Positions 40,869-49,601 of a DNA stretch of 64,000 bases are shown here, piece by piece. Position 1 is the first letter of the stretch; every line of letters begins with the position of its first letter. The notes beneath the pieces are model-generated. The model saw nothing but the letters and a program-made list of their open reading frames with translations. It was not told where the DNA came from and did not search any database. Source of the stretch: Variovorax paradoxus (GTDB lineage: Bacteria > Pseudomonadota > Gammaproteobacteria > Burkholderiales > Burkholderiaceae_C); contig NZ_LR743507.1 of the NCBI RefSeq assembly GCF_902712855.1, forward strand, positions 1,474,001 through 1,538,000, in the 5' to 3' direction. The position numbers and the translations under genes were made by a program.

Positions 40869-42314
40869 TCAAGCCAATGCCGGTGGGCGACGCGCACCCC
40901 ACCCGCACGCCTGGTCGTACGCATGCCCGAGCCGCAGCACCTCCAGGTCCGCATGGATCGGCCCCGCCAGCTGCAATCCCATCGGCAATCCGCCTTCCCC
41001 GAACCCCGCGCGCACATTCAGCGTCGGCAGCCCCGCCAGCGTGAACGGCGTGACGATCTCCATCCAGCGGTGGTAGGTGTCGCTTTTCACGCCCGCGACT
41101 TCCGACGGCCAGTGCAGCTCGGCATCGAACGGAAACACCTGCGCGGTCGGCGCCACCACGAAGTCGAACTGCTCGAAGAGCCTCAGGAACGCGCGGTACA
41201 CCTGAGAGCGGTAGAGCGACGCCTGGTAGAGCGACGCCGCGTCGAGGTGCCGGCTTTGCTCGATCTCCCACTGCGCCTCGGGCTTGAGCTGCGCGAACAG
41301 CTTCGGGTCGCTCATGTAGGCGCCCAGCTTGCCGCCCACCAGCAGTTGCCGCAGCCGCAGCCAGGCGCTCCAGTTGTGCTCGCGGGGCACGTCGAGCGTG
41401 CAGGGCTCGACCTCGCAGCCGATGGTGCGGAAGGTGTCGAGCGCCTTCTCGCCCAGTTCGCGCACGCCTGGCGCCAGCGGCAGGTCGGGCCAGATGCTGC
41501 CGAGCCAGCCGATGCGCACCCCCTTGCCGTCGCCGTCGAGCTGCAGCGCATCGGGGGGGGGCAGGGCTTGCGGCGACGAGAGCGGCACGCGCATGTCGAA
41601 GCCCGATTGCACCGCCAGCAGACGCGCCGCGTCTTCCACGGTGCGCGCCATCGGCCCTTCGCTGCCGAGCTGCTGGAAGAACAGTTCCTGCTCCGGATCG
41701 CCGGGCACGCGCCCTCGCGACGGCCGCATGCCGATCACGTTGTTGAACGCCGCCGGGTTGCGCAGCGATCCCATCATGTCGCTGCCGTCCGCCACGGGCA
41801 GCATGCCCAGGGCCAGCGCCACGGCCGCGCCGCCGCTGCTGCCGCCCGCGCTGCGTTCCGGCGCATAGGCGTTGCGCGTGATGCCGAACACCGTGTTGTA
41901 CGTGTGCGAGCCGAGCCCGAACTCGGGCGTGTTGGTCTTGCCGACGACCACGGCGCCCGCCGCCCTGGCGCGGGCCACGTGCAGGCTGTCGGTGCGCGCC
42001 GCGGAGCGCGGCGAGAGCGGCGAGCCCATCGATGTCGGCAGGCCCGCGGCGTGGCTCAGGTCCTTCACGGCCAGCGGAAAGCCATGCATCCAGCCGCGCC
42101 GTTCGCCGCGCGCCAGTTCGGCGTCGCGCTCGTCGGCCTCGGCCAGCGACTGCGCCGGGTCGCGCAGCGAGACGATGGCGTTGAAGCGCGGGTTCAGCGC
42201 CTCGATGCGGGCCAGCGAGGCCTGCATGACTTCGCGGCAGGAGACGTCGCGCGACGCGATACGGCGGGAGAGTTCGGTCGCGCTGAGGGCGAGCAGGTCG
42301 TCGGCGGAAGGCAT
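40869..42314 (-). CDS. Amidase-signature family protein
   Basis: A 481-residue amidase-signature enzyme. The Lys is in LAVKDLSHAAGLPTSMGS and the cis-Ser and nucleophile Ser lie in the stretch ERSAGGSSGGAAVALALGM. PVADGSDMMGSLRNPAAFNNVIGMRPSRGRVP is the expected core. It hydrolyses an aliphatic or aromatic amide to acid and ammonia. ATG at 42314 (MPSADDLLALSATEL) was chosen since it starts the typical first helix. It is divergent from the LysR gene at 42470. The substrate is unknown; relatives include gatA-like and aryl acylamidases. Confidence 0.88.
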   Translation of the reverse strand: MPSADDLLALSATELSRRIASRDVSCREVMQASLARIEALNPRFNAIVSLRDPAQSLAEADERDAELARGERRGWMHGFPLAVKDLSHAAGLPTSMGSPLSPRSAARTDSLHVARARAAGAVVVGKTNTPEFGLGSHTYNTVFGITRNAYAPERSAGGSSGGAAVALALGMLPVADGSDMMGSLRNPAAFNNVIGMRPSRGRVPGDPEQELFFQQLGSEGPMARTVEDAARLLAVQSGFDMRVPLSSPQALPPPDALQLDGDGKGVRIGWLGSIWPDLPLAPGVRELGEKALDTFRTIGCEVEPCTLDVPREHNWSAWLRLRQLLVGGKLGAYMSDPKLFAQLKPEAQWEIEQSRHLDAASLYQASLYRSQVYRAFLRLFEQFDFVVAPTAQVFPFDAELHWPSEVAGVKSDTYHRWMEIVTPFTLAGLPTLNVRAGFGEGGLPMGLQLAGPIHADLEVLRLGHAYDQACGWGARRPPALA

Positions 42315-42469
42315 GGCGAGTGCGCAATGGAGGGAAGGGACTTCCAGTATGTGCCAGGTGCCGCCGCCGGGCTGTCCCGGGGAGGCGGCCGCGCCTGCCT
42401 TCCCGGCCGGGCGGGCTGCGCGAGGGCGGGGCGCAGTGAAATGCCGGGGCGCGCACATAATCGCCGCGT

Positions 42470-43468
42470 ATGGAAACAAAGTGGCTAGAAGACTTCATCA
42501 GCCTGGCTGAAACCCGCAGCTTCAGCCGCTCGGCGCAATTGAGGCACGTGACGCAGCCGGCGTTCTCACGACGCATCCAGGCGCTCGAAGGCTGGGCCGG
42601 CACCGACCTGGTCGACCGCAGTTCCTACCCGACGCGGCTCACGCCGGCCGGGCAGACGCTCTACAGCCAGGCCATCGAGATGCTGCAGTCGCTGCAAAGC
42701 ACACGCGCCATGCTGCGCGGCCACTCTGCGGCGGGGCAGGACGTGATCGAGTTCGCCGTGCCGCACACGCTGGCCTTCACCTTCTTTCCGGCCTGGGTCA
42801 CCACGCTGCGCGAGCATTTCGGGCCGATGAAGAGCCGCCTCATCGCGCTCAACGTGCACGATGCAGTGCTTCGGCTGGTCGAAGGCAGCTGCGACCTGCT
42901 CATTGCCTATCACCATCCTTCGCAGCCGCTGCAGCTGGATGCCAACAAGTACGAGATGGTCAGCCTGGGCGAGGAAACCGTGGCGCCCTGGGTCAAGGCC
43001 GATGCCGAGGGCGCGCCGCGTTACCGGCTCCCGGGCCGGCCGGGCCAGCCGCTGCCGTACCTGGGCTATGCACCGGGCGCCTACCTGGGCCGCGTGGTCG
43101 ACCAGCTCCTGAAGGAGTCGGGCACGGCCATCCACCTCGATCGCGTCTACGAGACCGACATGGCCGAAGGCCTCAAGGTGATGGCGCTCGAAGGCCACGG
43201 CATCGCCTTCCTTCCGCAGAGTGCGGTACGCAAGGAAATCAAGGCGCGCAAGCTGGTGAGCGCGCTGCCGCCAGAGATCGACAGCCTCGAGGCGACGATG
43301 GAAATCCGGGCCTACCGCGAACGTCCCGCCGCGCCGGCGCCTTCGAAGAACGGCACGGGCCGCACCGCCAAGTCGGCTGCAACCGCCGCGGCCGATGGCG
43401 GCCTGCAGCCCAAGCGCACGGCCGATGCGCTCTGGTCGTACCTCGTCGGCACCCAGCCCGGCGCCTGA
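42470..43468 (+). CDS. LysR-family regulator, HypT-like
   Basis: A 332-residue LysR regulator whose start METKWLEDFISLAETRSFSRSAQLRHVTQPAFSRRIQALE resembles E. coli HypT/YjiE (hypochlorite-responsive). The remembered HypT pattern ETKWLYDFLTL and QPAFSRRIRALE is shared; the methionines that sense HOCl were not compared. The substrate domain runs to about residue 290, followed by a low-complexity Ala/Lys tail (PSKNGTGRTAKSAATAAADG). It is divergent from the amidase gene and upstream of aspA on the same strand, so either could be its target. Confidence 0.82.
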   Translation: METKWLEDFISLAETRSFSRSAQLRHVTQPAFSRRIQALEGWAGTDLVDRSSYPTRLTPAGQTLYSQAIEMLQSLQSTRAMLRGHSAAGQDVIEFAVPHTLAFTFFPAWVTTLREHFGPMKSRLIALNVHDAVLRLVEGSCDLLIAYHHPSQPLQLDANKYEMVSLGEETVAPWVKADAEGAPRYRLPGRPGQPLPYLGYAPGAYLGRVVDQLLKESGTAIHLDRVYETDMAEGLKVMALEGHGIAFLPQSAVRKEIKARKLVSALPPEIDSLEATMEIRAYRERPAAPAPSKNGTGRTAKSAATAAADGGLQPKRTADALWSYLVGTQPGA

Positions 43469-43479
43469 CAACTGTAATT

Positions 43480-43502
43480 TTGTGCATTGCACAATCTATA
43501 AA
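43480..43502 (+). promoter_or_regulatory. Probable aspA promoter with a 15-bp perfect palindrome
   Basis: TTGTGCATTGCACAA (43480-43494) is a perfect dyad just upstream of TATAAA (43497-43502), which resembles a -10 box. A dyad in this position would suit a repressor or an activator. The leader RNA would be about 135 bases long. Confidence 0.55.
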
Positions 43503-43602
43503 TGTCGCGCATGGCCCTCCCCGCATACGGCATTGGCGCCCCGGGCCGGGCGCTACTACAGTCGCGGCTGCTTTTTCGCTGCTGTCACAAGCAACATCTT
43601 CG

Positions 43603-43629
43603 GCACGCGCCAAACGCGTGCTTTTTTTT
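43603..43629 (+). terminator. Intrinsic terminator inside the aspA leader
   Basis: GCACGCG (43603-43609) pairs with CGCGTGC (43615-43621) around CCAAA and runs into eight Ts. It ends only 15 bases before the aspA ATG, so no promoter fits between. aspA must be read through it, or the mRNA is attenuated. Confidence 0.8.
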
Positions 43630-43644
43630 AGCCGAGGAACCTGT

Positions 43645-45123
43645 ATGAGCGCCAATTTCAGGACCGAACACGACTTCCTCGGCGAGAAGCAGATCCCGGC
43701 CATCGCCTATTGGGGCGTGCACACCGCGCGGGCCGTCGAGAACTTCGCCATTTCCGGCACCCGCATCTCGGCCATGCCCGACCTGGTGCGTGCACTGGCT
43801 TTCGTCAAGAAGGCCGCCACACGGGCCAATGCCGACCTTGGCGCCATCGACCGCGACCGCGCCGCCGCGATCATCCTGGCCTGCGACGACATCGTCGATG
43901 GCAAGCTGCTCGACGAGTTCGTGGTCGACGTCATCCAGGGCGGCGCTGGCACGTCGACCAACATGAACGCCAACGAGGTCATCTGCAACCTCGCGCTGGA
44001 AAAGCTGGGCCACGAGAAGGCGCGCTACGACGTGCTGCATCCCAACGACCACGTCAACGCCTCCCAGAGCACCAACGACGTGTACCCCACGGCAGTGCGG
44101 CTGGCGCTGTGGTTCGCCATCGGGCGGCTGCTCGAGGCCATGGCCGCGCTGCGCAGGAGCTTCGAGGCCAAGGCCCTGGAGTTCAAGGACATCCTGAAGA
44201 TCGGCCGCACCCAGCTGCAGGACGCCGTGCCGATGACGCTGGGCCAGGAGTTCCTGACCTACGCCATCATGATCGAGGAGGACGAGGCCCGGCTGCGCGA
44301 GGCGCGCGCGCTCATCGAGGAAATCAACCTCGGCGCCACCGCCATCGGCACCGGCATCAACGCGCCGCACGGCTATGCCAACCTCGCCTGCCAGTACCTC
44401 GCCGAGCAGACCGGCGTGCCGCTCAAGCAGGCCGCCAACCTCATCGAGGCCACGCAGGACACGGGGGCCTTCGTGCAGCTGTCCGGCGTGCTCAAGCGCG
44501 TGGCCACCAAGCTCAGCAAGACCTGCAACGACCTGCGCCTGCTGTCCAGCGGCCCGCAGGCCGGCTTCGGCGAGATCCGGCTGCCGGCGCGGCAGGCGGG
44601 CTCGTCGATCATGCCGGGCAAGGTCAACCCGGTGATCCCGGAAGTGATGAACCAGGTGGCCTTCGAGGTGATCGGCAACGACATCACCGTCACGCTGGCC
44701 TCCGAGGCCGGCCAGTTGCAGCTCAACGCCTTCGAGCCGATCATGGGCTGGAGCCTGTTCAAGAGCATCCAGCACCTGGGCAAGGCCTGCAACACGCTGC
44801 AGAAGAACTGCGTCGAAGGCATCGAGGCCAACCGGGAGTTCCTGGCGAAGCGGGTGCGCGAGTCGGTCACGCTGGTCACCGCGCTCAATCCGCTCATCGG
44901 CTACGAGAAGGCCGCGCTCATCGCCAAGACCGCGCTGGCCACCGGCGGCCCGATCGACGTGGTGGCCGAATCGCTGGGCATCATGACGCGCGCCGAGATG
45001 GACGCGCTGCTCGTGCCTGAAAACCTCACGCAGCCGGTGCGCCTCACGGCGGCGCCTGTTCCGTCGGCGGCCGAACCCTCGGGAGCGGCGCCGGTTGCGC
45101 CGTCGGGCACAAAGGCTGCTTAG
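43645..45123 (+). CDS. aspA: Aspartate ammonia-lyase
   Basis: A 492-residue aspartase of the fumarase/aspartase superfamily: L-aspartate to fumarate plus ammonia. The family signature GSSIMPGKVNPVIPE holds the mobile loop with the catalytic Ser (SSxxMPxKxN). N-terminal EHDFLGEKQIPAIAYWGVHTARAVENF and STNDVYPTAVRLAL match AspA. A C-terminal extension after residue 465 is Pro/Ala-rich (AAPVPSAAEPSGAAPVAPSG) and atypical. It precedes gltIJKL, whose transporter probably supplies aspartate, so the pair forms an uptake-deamination unit. A terminator in its leader and a palindrome at its promoter suggest regulation. Confidence 0.92.
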   Translation: MSANFRTEHDFLGEKQIPAIAYWGVHTARAVENFAISGTRISAMPDLVRALAFVKKAATRANADLGAIDRDRAAAIILACDDIVDGKLLDEFVVDVIQGGAGTSTNMNANEVICNLALEKLGHEKARYDVLHPNDHVNASQSTNDVYPTAVRLALWFAIGRLLEAMAALRRSFEAKALEFKDILKIGRTQLQDAVPMTLGQEFLTYAIMIEEDEARLREARALIEEINLGATAIGTGINAPHGYANLACQYLAEQTGVPLKQAANLIEATQDTGAFVQLSGVLKRVATKLSKTCNDLRLLSSGPQAGFGEIRLPARQAGSSIMPGKVNPVIPEVMNQVAFEVIGNDITVTLASEAGQLQLNAFEPIMGWSLFKSIQHLGKACNTLQKNCVEGIEANREFLAKRVRESVTLVTALNPLIGYEKAALIAKTALATGGPIDVVAESLGIMTRAEMDALLVPENLTQPVRLTAAPVPSAAEPSGAAPVAPSGTKAA

Positions 45124-45292
45124 TGAAAGTCGGACAATGCCAGGAGGCAGGATCGCACCATGCCGGCGCCAACGTGCGCCGGTGCGGTGCGCAGTGTGCG
45201 GGGATGCACCGGGTTGGTCCGGGTATCACGCAAAATGCGAGTGTCTAGAATTTCGTTGTATCTGTTTACGTCACCCTCAGGAGTTTTACCGT

Positions 45293-46192
45293 ATGAAGAA
45301 ACAAGTATTGGCATTGGCGATCGCGGCACTGGCCGCTGGCGGTGCAATGGCTCAAGCCAGCGACACCCTTGCCAAGATCAAGGCCTCGGGCGTCATCACC
45401 GAGGGCGTGCGTGAATCCTCCGGCCTCTCGTACACGCTGGGCAACGGCCAGTACACTGGCTTCCACTACGACGTCTGCGCCAACATCATCAAGGACCTCG
45501 AGAAGGCCGCCGGCAAGAAGCTTGAAGTCAAGTACCAGCCCGTGACCTCGCAGAACCGCATTCCCCTGGTGCAGAACGGCACCGTGGACATCGAGTGCGG
45601 CTCGACCACCAACAACGCCACCCGCCAGAAGGACGTGGCTTTTGGCGTGACCACCTACGTCGAAGAGACCAAGATCGTCGTCAAGGCCAACTCGGGCATC
45701 AACTCGCTGGCCGACCTGAAGGACAAGACCGTCGCCACCACCACCGGCACCACGCCGCTGCAGACCGTGCGCAAGCAGAAGCGTGCCGAGAACCTGACCT
45801 TCAAGGAGGTCTACGGCAAGGACCACTCCGACAGCTTCCTGCTGCTGGAAACCGGCCGCGCCGACGCCTTCGTGATGGACGGCTCGATCCTCGCAGCCCT
45901 GGCCGCCAAGTCGAAGTCGCCCAAGGACTACAAGATCCTGCCGGACGTGCTGGCCGTCGAGCCCATCGCCATCATGATCCGCAAGGACGACCCCGCCTTC
46001 AAGAAGGCCGTGGACGACAGCATCAAGGCACAGGCCAAGTCGGGCGAGCTGAACAAGCTGTACGACAAGTGGTTCCTGAAGCCGATCCCGCCGGCTGGCG
46101 TCACCATCAACCTGCCGCTGGGCGAAGCCACCAAGAACGCTTGGGCCAACCCGAACGACAAGCCGGCTGAAGAGTACGTCACCAAGGAATAA
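45293..46192 (+). CDS. gltI: Glutamate/aspartate-type ABC transporter substrate-binding protein
   Basis: A 299-residue periplasmic binding protein with signal peptide MKKQVLALAIAALAAGGAMAQ. Motifs are SGVITEGVRESSGLSYTLGNGQYTGFHYDVC and IECGSTTNNATRQKDVAFGVTTYVEETKIVV, typical of GltI. The ligand is probably aspartate or glutamate, and aspA upstream fits. The 169-base gap before it (45124-45292) has TAGAAT at 45246, a possible -10 box, and a Shine-Dalgarno CAGGAG at 45279. A terminator after its stop may give more receptor than permease. Confidence 0.9.
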   Translation: MKKQVLALAIAALAAGGAMAQASDTLAKIKASGVITEGVRESSGLSYTLGNGQYTGFHYDVCANIIKDLEKAAGKKLEVKYQPVTSQNRIPLVQNGTVDIECGSTTNNATRQKDVAFGVTTYVEETKIVVKANSGINSLADLKDKTVATTTGTTPLQTVRKQKRAENLTFKEVYGKDHSDSFLLLETGRADAFVMDGSILAALAAKSKSPKDYKILPDVLAVEPIAIMIRKDDPAFKKAVDDSIKAQAKSGELNKLYDKWFLKPIPPAGVTINLPLGEATKNAWANPNDKPAEEYVTKE

Positions 46193-46214
46193 GCGGCGCG
46201 TCGCTGCGTGAATG

Positions 46215-46245
46215 ACGCCCACCTTTCGCGGTGGGCGTTTCTTTT
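46215..46245 (+). terminator. Intrinsic terminator between gltI and gltJ
   Basis: ACGCCCACC (46215-46223) pairs with GGTGGGCGT (46230-46238) around TTTCGC and is followed by TTCTTTT. Read-through would allow gltJKL expression below gltI. Confidence 0.85.
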
Positions 46246-46288
46246 CAAGGGACAGGTTTTCGAAGAGACGGTGAAGGAGTAAACGCAA

Positions 46289-47017
46289 ATGGGAAACTGG
46301 GATTGGCAGGTGTTCCTGCAAGACCCCGGGGGGGAATATCCGAGCTACCTGCAATGGATGCTCTCGGCCTGGGGCTGGACCGTGTCGGTCGCGCTGCTGG
46401 CGCTGATCGTGGCGCTGGTGCTGGGCTCGCTGATCGGCATCATCCGCACGCTGCCCGACAGCCCGTGGCTGGTGCGCCTGGGCAATGCGTGGGTGGAGCT
46501 GTTCCGCAACATCCCGCTGCTGGTGCAGATCTTCCTCTGGTACCACGTGATTCCGGCGTTGGTCCCCGTCATGAAGGGCGTGCCGAGCTTCATCCTCGTG
46601 GTGCTGGCGCTGGGCTTCTTCACGTCGGCGCGTATCGCCGAGCAGGTGCGCTCGGGCATCCAGGCGTTGCCGAAGGGCCAGCGCTATGCGGGCATGGCGG
46701 TGGGTTTCACCACCGCCCAGTACTACCGCTTCGTGATCCTGCCGATGGCCTACCGCATCATCATCCCGCCGCTCACCAGCGAGACGATGAACATCTTCAA
46801 GAACTCGTCCGTCGCTTTCGCCGTGTCGGTCACCGAGCTCACCATGTTCGCCATGCAGGCGCAGGAGGAAACCTCGCGCGGCATCGAGGTCTACCTCGCG
46901 GTCACGGCGTGCTACGTGGTCTCGGCGCTCATCATCAACCGCCTCATGGCGTTCATCGAGAAGAAGACCCGCGTGCCCGGCTTCATCGTCTCGGCCAGCG
47001 GAGGCGGAGGACACTGA
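46289..47017 (+). CDS. gltJ: Glutamate/aspartate ABC transporter permease GltJ
   Basis: A 242-residue HisM/GltJ-type permease. It begins GNWDWQVFLQDPGGEYPSYLQWML and has LGNAWVELFRNIPLLVQIFLWYHV. The EAA-type loop reads SARIAEQVRSGIQALPKGQRYAGMAVG. Hydrophobic helices give about five spans. It begins after the terminator and is followed two bases later by gltK. The extra N-terminal segment before the first helix matches GltJ. Confidence 0.9.
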   Translation: MGNWDWQVFLQDPGGEYPSYLQWMLSAWGWTVSVALLALIVALVLGSLIGIIRTLPDSPWLVRLGNAWVELFRNIPLLVQIFLWYHVIPALVPVMKGVPSFILVVLALGFFTSARIAEQVRSGIQALPKGQRYAGMAVGFTTAQYYRFVILPMAYRIIIPPLTSETMNIFKNSSVAFAVSVTELTMFAMQAQEETSRGIEVYLAVTACYVVSALIINRLMAFIEKKTRVPGFIVSASGGGGH

Positions 47018-47018
47018 C

Positions 47019-47705
47019 ATGAACCTCGACCTTTCCTTCTACAACTGGGACGTCATCAGCAACTTCGTCGTCAAGGGCTTCTACTTCAGCATCATGCTGA
47101 CGGTGGTGGCCACGATCGGCGGCGTGATCTTCGGCACCCTGCTGGCGCTCATGCGCCTGTCGGGCAAGAAGTGGCTCGACGCGCCCGCGGCGCTGTACGT
47201 CAACGGCATGCGAAGCATCCCGCTGGTGATGGTGATCCTGTGGTTCTTCCTGCTCGTGCCGGCGTCGTTCTATTCGCTGTTCGGCTCGGTGGGCTCCAAC
47301 TACCGCTCCGAGATCTCGGCCGTCATCACCTTCGTGGCGTTCGAGGCCGCGTACTTCAGCGAGATCATGCGCGCGGGCATCCAGTCGATCCCGCGCGGCC
47401 AGATCAACGCCGGCCAGGCCGTGGGCATGACCTACGGCCAGAACATGCGCCTGGTCGTGCTGCCGCAGGCGTTCCGCAACATGCTGCCGGTGCTGCTCAC
47501 GCAGACCATCATCCTGTTCCAGGACACCTCGCTGGTCTACGCCATCGGTGCCTACGACATGCTCAAGGGCTTCGAGACGGCAGGCAAGAACTTCGGCCGC
47601 CCGATCGAGGCGTACCTGCTCGCAGCCGTTGTTTACTTCATCATGTGCTACGCCCTTTCCTGGCTGGTAAAGCGCCTGCACAAGAAAATCGCGATCATCC
47701 GTTGA
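47019..47705 (+). CDS. gltK: Glutamate/aspartate ABC transporter permease GltK
   Basis: A 228-residue permease. Motifs include YVNGMRSIPLVMVILWFFLLVP, the EAA loop SEIMRAGIQSIPRGQINAGQAVGMTY, and AFRNMLPVLLTQTIILFQDTSLVY. It pairs with GltJ to form the channel. The start lies one base after the gltJ stop, so translation is likely coupled. Confidence 0.9.
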   Translation: MNLDLSFYNWDVISNFVVKGFYFSIMLTVVATIGGVIFGTLLALMRLSGKKWLDAPAALYVNGMRSIPLVMVILWFFLLVPASFYSLFGSVGSNYRSEISAVITFVAFEAAYFSEIMRAGIQSIPRGQINAGQAVGMTYGQNMRLVVLPQAFRNMLPVLLTQTIILFQDTSLVYAIGAYDMLKGFETAGKNFGRPIEAYLLAAVVYFIMCYALSWLVKRLHKKIAIIR

Positions 47706-47731
47706 TCGAGTGCTGAACCGGAGAGAAAGAA

Positions 47732-48481
47732 ATGTCCGAAAAAATGATCGAAATCAAGAACGTATCGAAGTGGTACGGCCCGGTGCAAGTGCTCAACGAC
47801 TGTTCGGTGAGCATCTCCAAGGGTGACGTGGTGGTCGTGTGCGGGCCTTCGGGCTCGGGCAAGTCCACCCTCATCAAGACCGTGAACGCGCTCGAACCCT
47901 TCCAGAAGGGCGAGATCACCGTCAACGGCATCCCGCTGCACGACCCCAAGACCAACCTGCCCAAGCTGCGCTCCAAGGTCGGCATGGTGTTCCAGCACTT
48001 CGAGCTGTTCCCGCACCTTTCGGTGACCGAGAACCTCACGATCGCGCAGATCAAGGTGCTCGGCCGCTCGCCCGAGGAAGCCAAGACCCGCGGCCTGAAG
48101 ATGCTCGAACGCGTGGGCCTGATGGCTCACAAGGACAAGTTCCCGGGCCAGCTGTCGGGCGGCCAGCAGCAACGCGTGGCCATTGCGCGCGCACTGTCGA
48201 TGGACCCGATCGTGATGCTGTTCGACGAACCCACCTCGGCGCTCGACCCCGAGATGGTCGGCGAAGTGCTCGACGTGATGGTGAGCCTGGCCAAGGAAGG
48301 CATGACCATGATGGTGGTCACGCACGAAATGGCCTTCGCCCGCAAGGTTGCGAGCCGCGTGATTTTCATCGACGTGGGCGGCAAGATCCTCGAAGACTGC
48401 CCGAAGGACGAGTTCTTCGAGCACCCCGAAAACCGCCAGCCGCGCACCAAGGACTTCCTGAACAAGATCCTGCAGCACTGA
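47732..48481 (+). CDS. gltL: Glutamate/aspartate ABC transporter ATPase GltL
   Basis: A 249-residue polar amino acid ABC ATPase. It has IEIKNVSKWYGPVQVLNDC, Walker A GPSGSGKST, LSGGQQQRVAIARALSMDP, Walker B MLFDEPTSALDPEMVGEVL and MMVVTHEMAFARKVASRVIF. It completes the gltIJKL importer. A Shine-Dalgarno GGAGAGAAAG precedes it, and a strong bidirectional terminator follows. Confidence 0.92.
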   Translation: MSEKMIEIKNVSKWYGPVQVLNDCSVSISKGDVVVVCGPSGSGKSTLIKTVNALEPFQKGEITVNGIPLHDPKTNLPKLRSKVGMVFQHFELFPHLSVTENLTIAQIKVLGRSPEEAKTRGLKMLERVGLMAHKDKFPGQLSGGQQQRVAIARALSMDPIVMLFDEPTSALDPEMVGEVLDVMVSLAKEGMTMMVVTHEMAFARKVASRVIFIDVGGKILEDCPKDEFFEHPENRQPRTKDFLNKILQH

Positions 48482-48504
48482 GCAGTCGCTGCGCAATCAA
48501 AGGC

Positions 48505-48537
48505 AAAGGCCACGCTGTTCGCAGCGTGGCCTTTCTT
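48505..48537. terminator. Bidirectional terminator between gltL and the nucleoside hydrolase gene
   Basis: AAAGGCCACGCTG (48505-48517) pairs with CAGCGTGGCCTTT (48522-48534) around TTCG. The A and T ends allow termination in both directions between convergent genes. Confidence 0.85.
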
Positions 48538-48556
48538 CATGGGGGCGGCACAGGCG

Positions 48557-49537
48557 TCAGGGCAGTCGCGCAATGTGTTCCGTCAGCAGGTCGAAGAAGC
48601 CCTGCGCATCGCCGTCGACGATCCAGTTCACGTTGGGCGTGCGGTGCAGGCTGCCGTACCAGTCGGCCACCGTCTGGCCGAAGCCCATGCCCTCCCGGCT
48701 GTCGATTTCCACGTGAATGCGCTTGCCCTTGAACAGCGAAGGCTGCAACAGGTAGGCCGTCACGGTGGCGTCGTGCACCGGCCCGCCGGGCATGTCGTAG
48801 TGCTTCATCTCCTGCGGCGCATAGGCGTCGAGGATGTCCGCGACGATCGGGCCGGCCCGGTTGCCCAGGCCGCGCAGTCGCGCGATGCGTTCTTCGCTCG
48901 TCAGGATCTTGTGCGTCACGTCCAGCGCCAGCATGGTGATCGGCACGCCGCTCTTCAGCAGCACCGCTTCGGCCGCGTGCGGATCGGCGAACACGTTGAA
49001 CTCGGCCACCGGCGTGATGTTGCCGCCGTTGAAATGCGCGCCGGCCATCAGCACCAGTTCGCGCAGGCCGCGCACGATGTCGGGCGCCTGTTCGAGCGCG
49101 AGCGCCAGGTTGGTCTGCGGGCCGAGCATGGCGAGCGTCACGCTCTTCTCGGGCGCGGCGCGCAGCATGCGAACCAGGTAGTCGACCGCATGGCCGTCGG
49201 CCAGCGGCGCGGCGGGCTCGTACACGTCGACGCCCGTGAGGCCTTCCTTGCCGTGGATGTTGGCCGCGTAGATCGGCGTGCGCCGCAGCGGCCGCTCGGC
49301 GCCCGCATACACCGCGATCTCGGGCCGCCCGGCCCATTCGCAGGCCAGCCGTGCGTTGCGCGAGGTCTTGGAAAGCGGAACGTTGCCGGCGACGGTGGTC
49401 AGCGCCTGGATCTTCAACGCCTCGGGCGCCGCCATCGCAAACAGCAGCGCGATCACGTCGTCCGCGCCGGGATCGGTATCGATGACGAGCGTGTGCGCAG
49501 CGGTGCTCGTGGACTGGGTGGATGCGGTGGACGGCAT
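48557..49537 (-). CDS. Inosine-uridine preferring nucleoside hydrolase family protein
   Basis: A 326-residue ribonucleoside hydrolase. The Ca-binding Asp cluster is VIDTDPGADDVIALLFAM near residue 20, NVPLSKTSRNARLACEW follows, and the catalytic His/Asp segment is GGPVHDATVTAYLL. It splits purine or pyrimidine ribonucleosides to base and ribose. No signal peptide is present. It lies alone on its strand, downstream of the dienelactone hydrolase gene (64-base gap). The specificity is unknown. Confidence 0.9.
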   Translation of the reverse strand: MPSTASTQSTSTAAHTLVIDTDPGADDVIALLFAMAAPEALKIQALTTVAGNVPLSKTSRNARLACEWAGRPEIAVYAGAERPLRRTPIYAANIHGKEGLTGVDVYEPAAPLADGHAVDYLVRMLRAAPEKSVTLAMLGPQTNLALALEQAPDIVRGLRELVLMAGAHFNGGNITPVAEFNVFADPHAAEAVLLKSGVPITMLALDVTHKILTSEERIARLRGLGNRAGPIVADILDAYAPQEMKHYDMPGGPVHDATVTAYLLQPSLFKGKRIHVEIDSREGMGFGQTVADWYGSLHRTPNVNWIVDGDAQGFFDLLTEHIARLP

Positions 49538-49601
49538 GGCAAGGCTCCTTGTGCGGCGAGTCTGCCAGAGCCATTGGCCGGGGTGCTCCCGCGCGCGTGC
49601 G

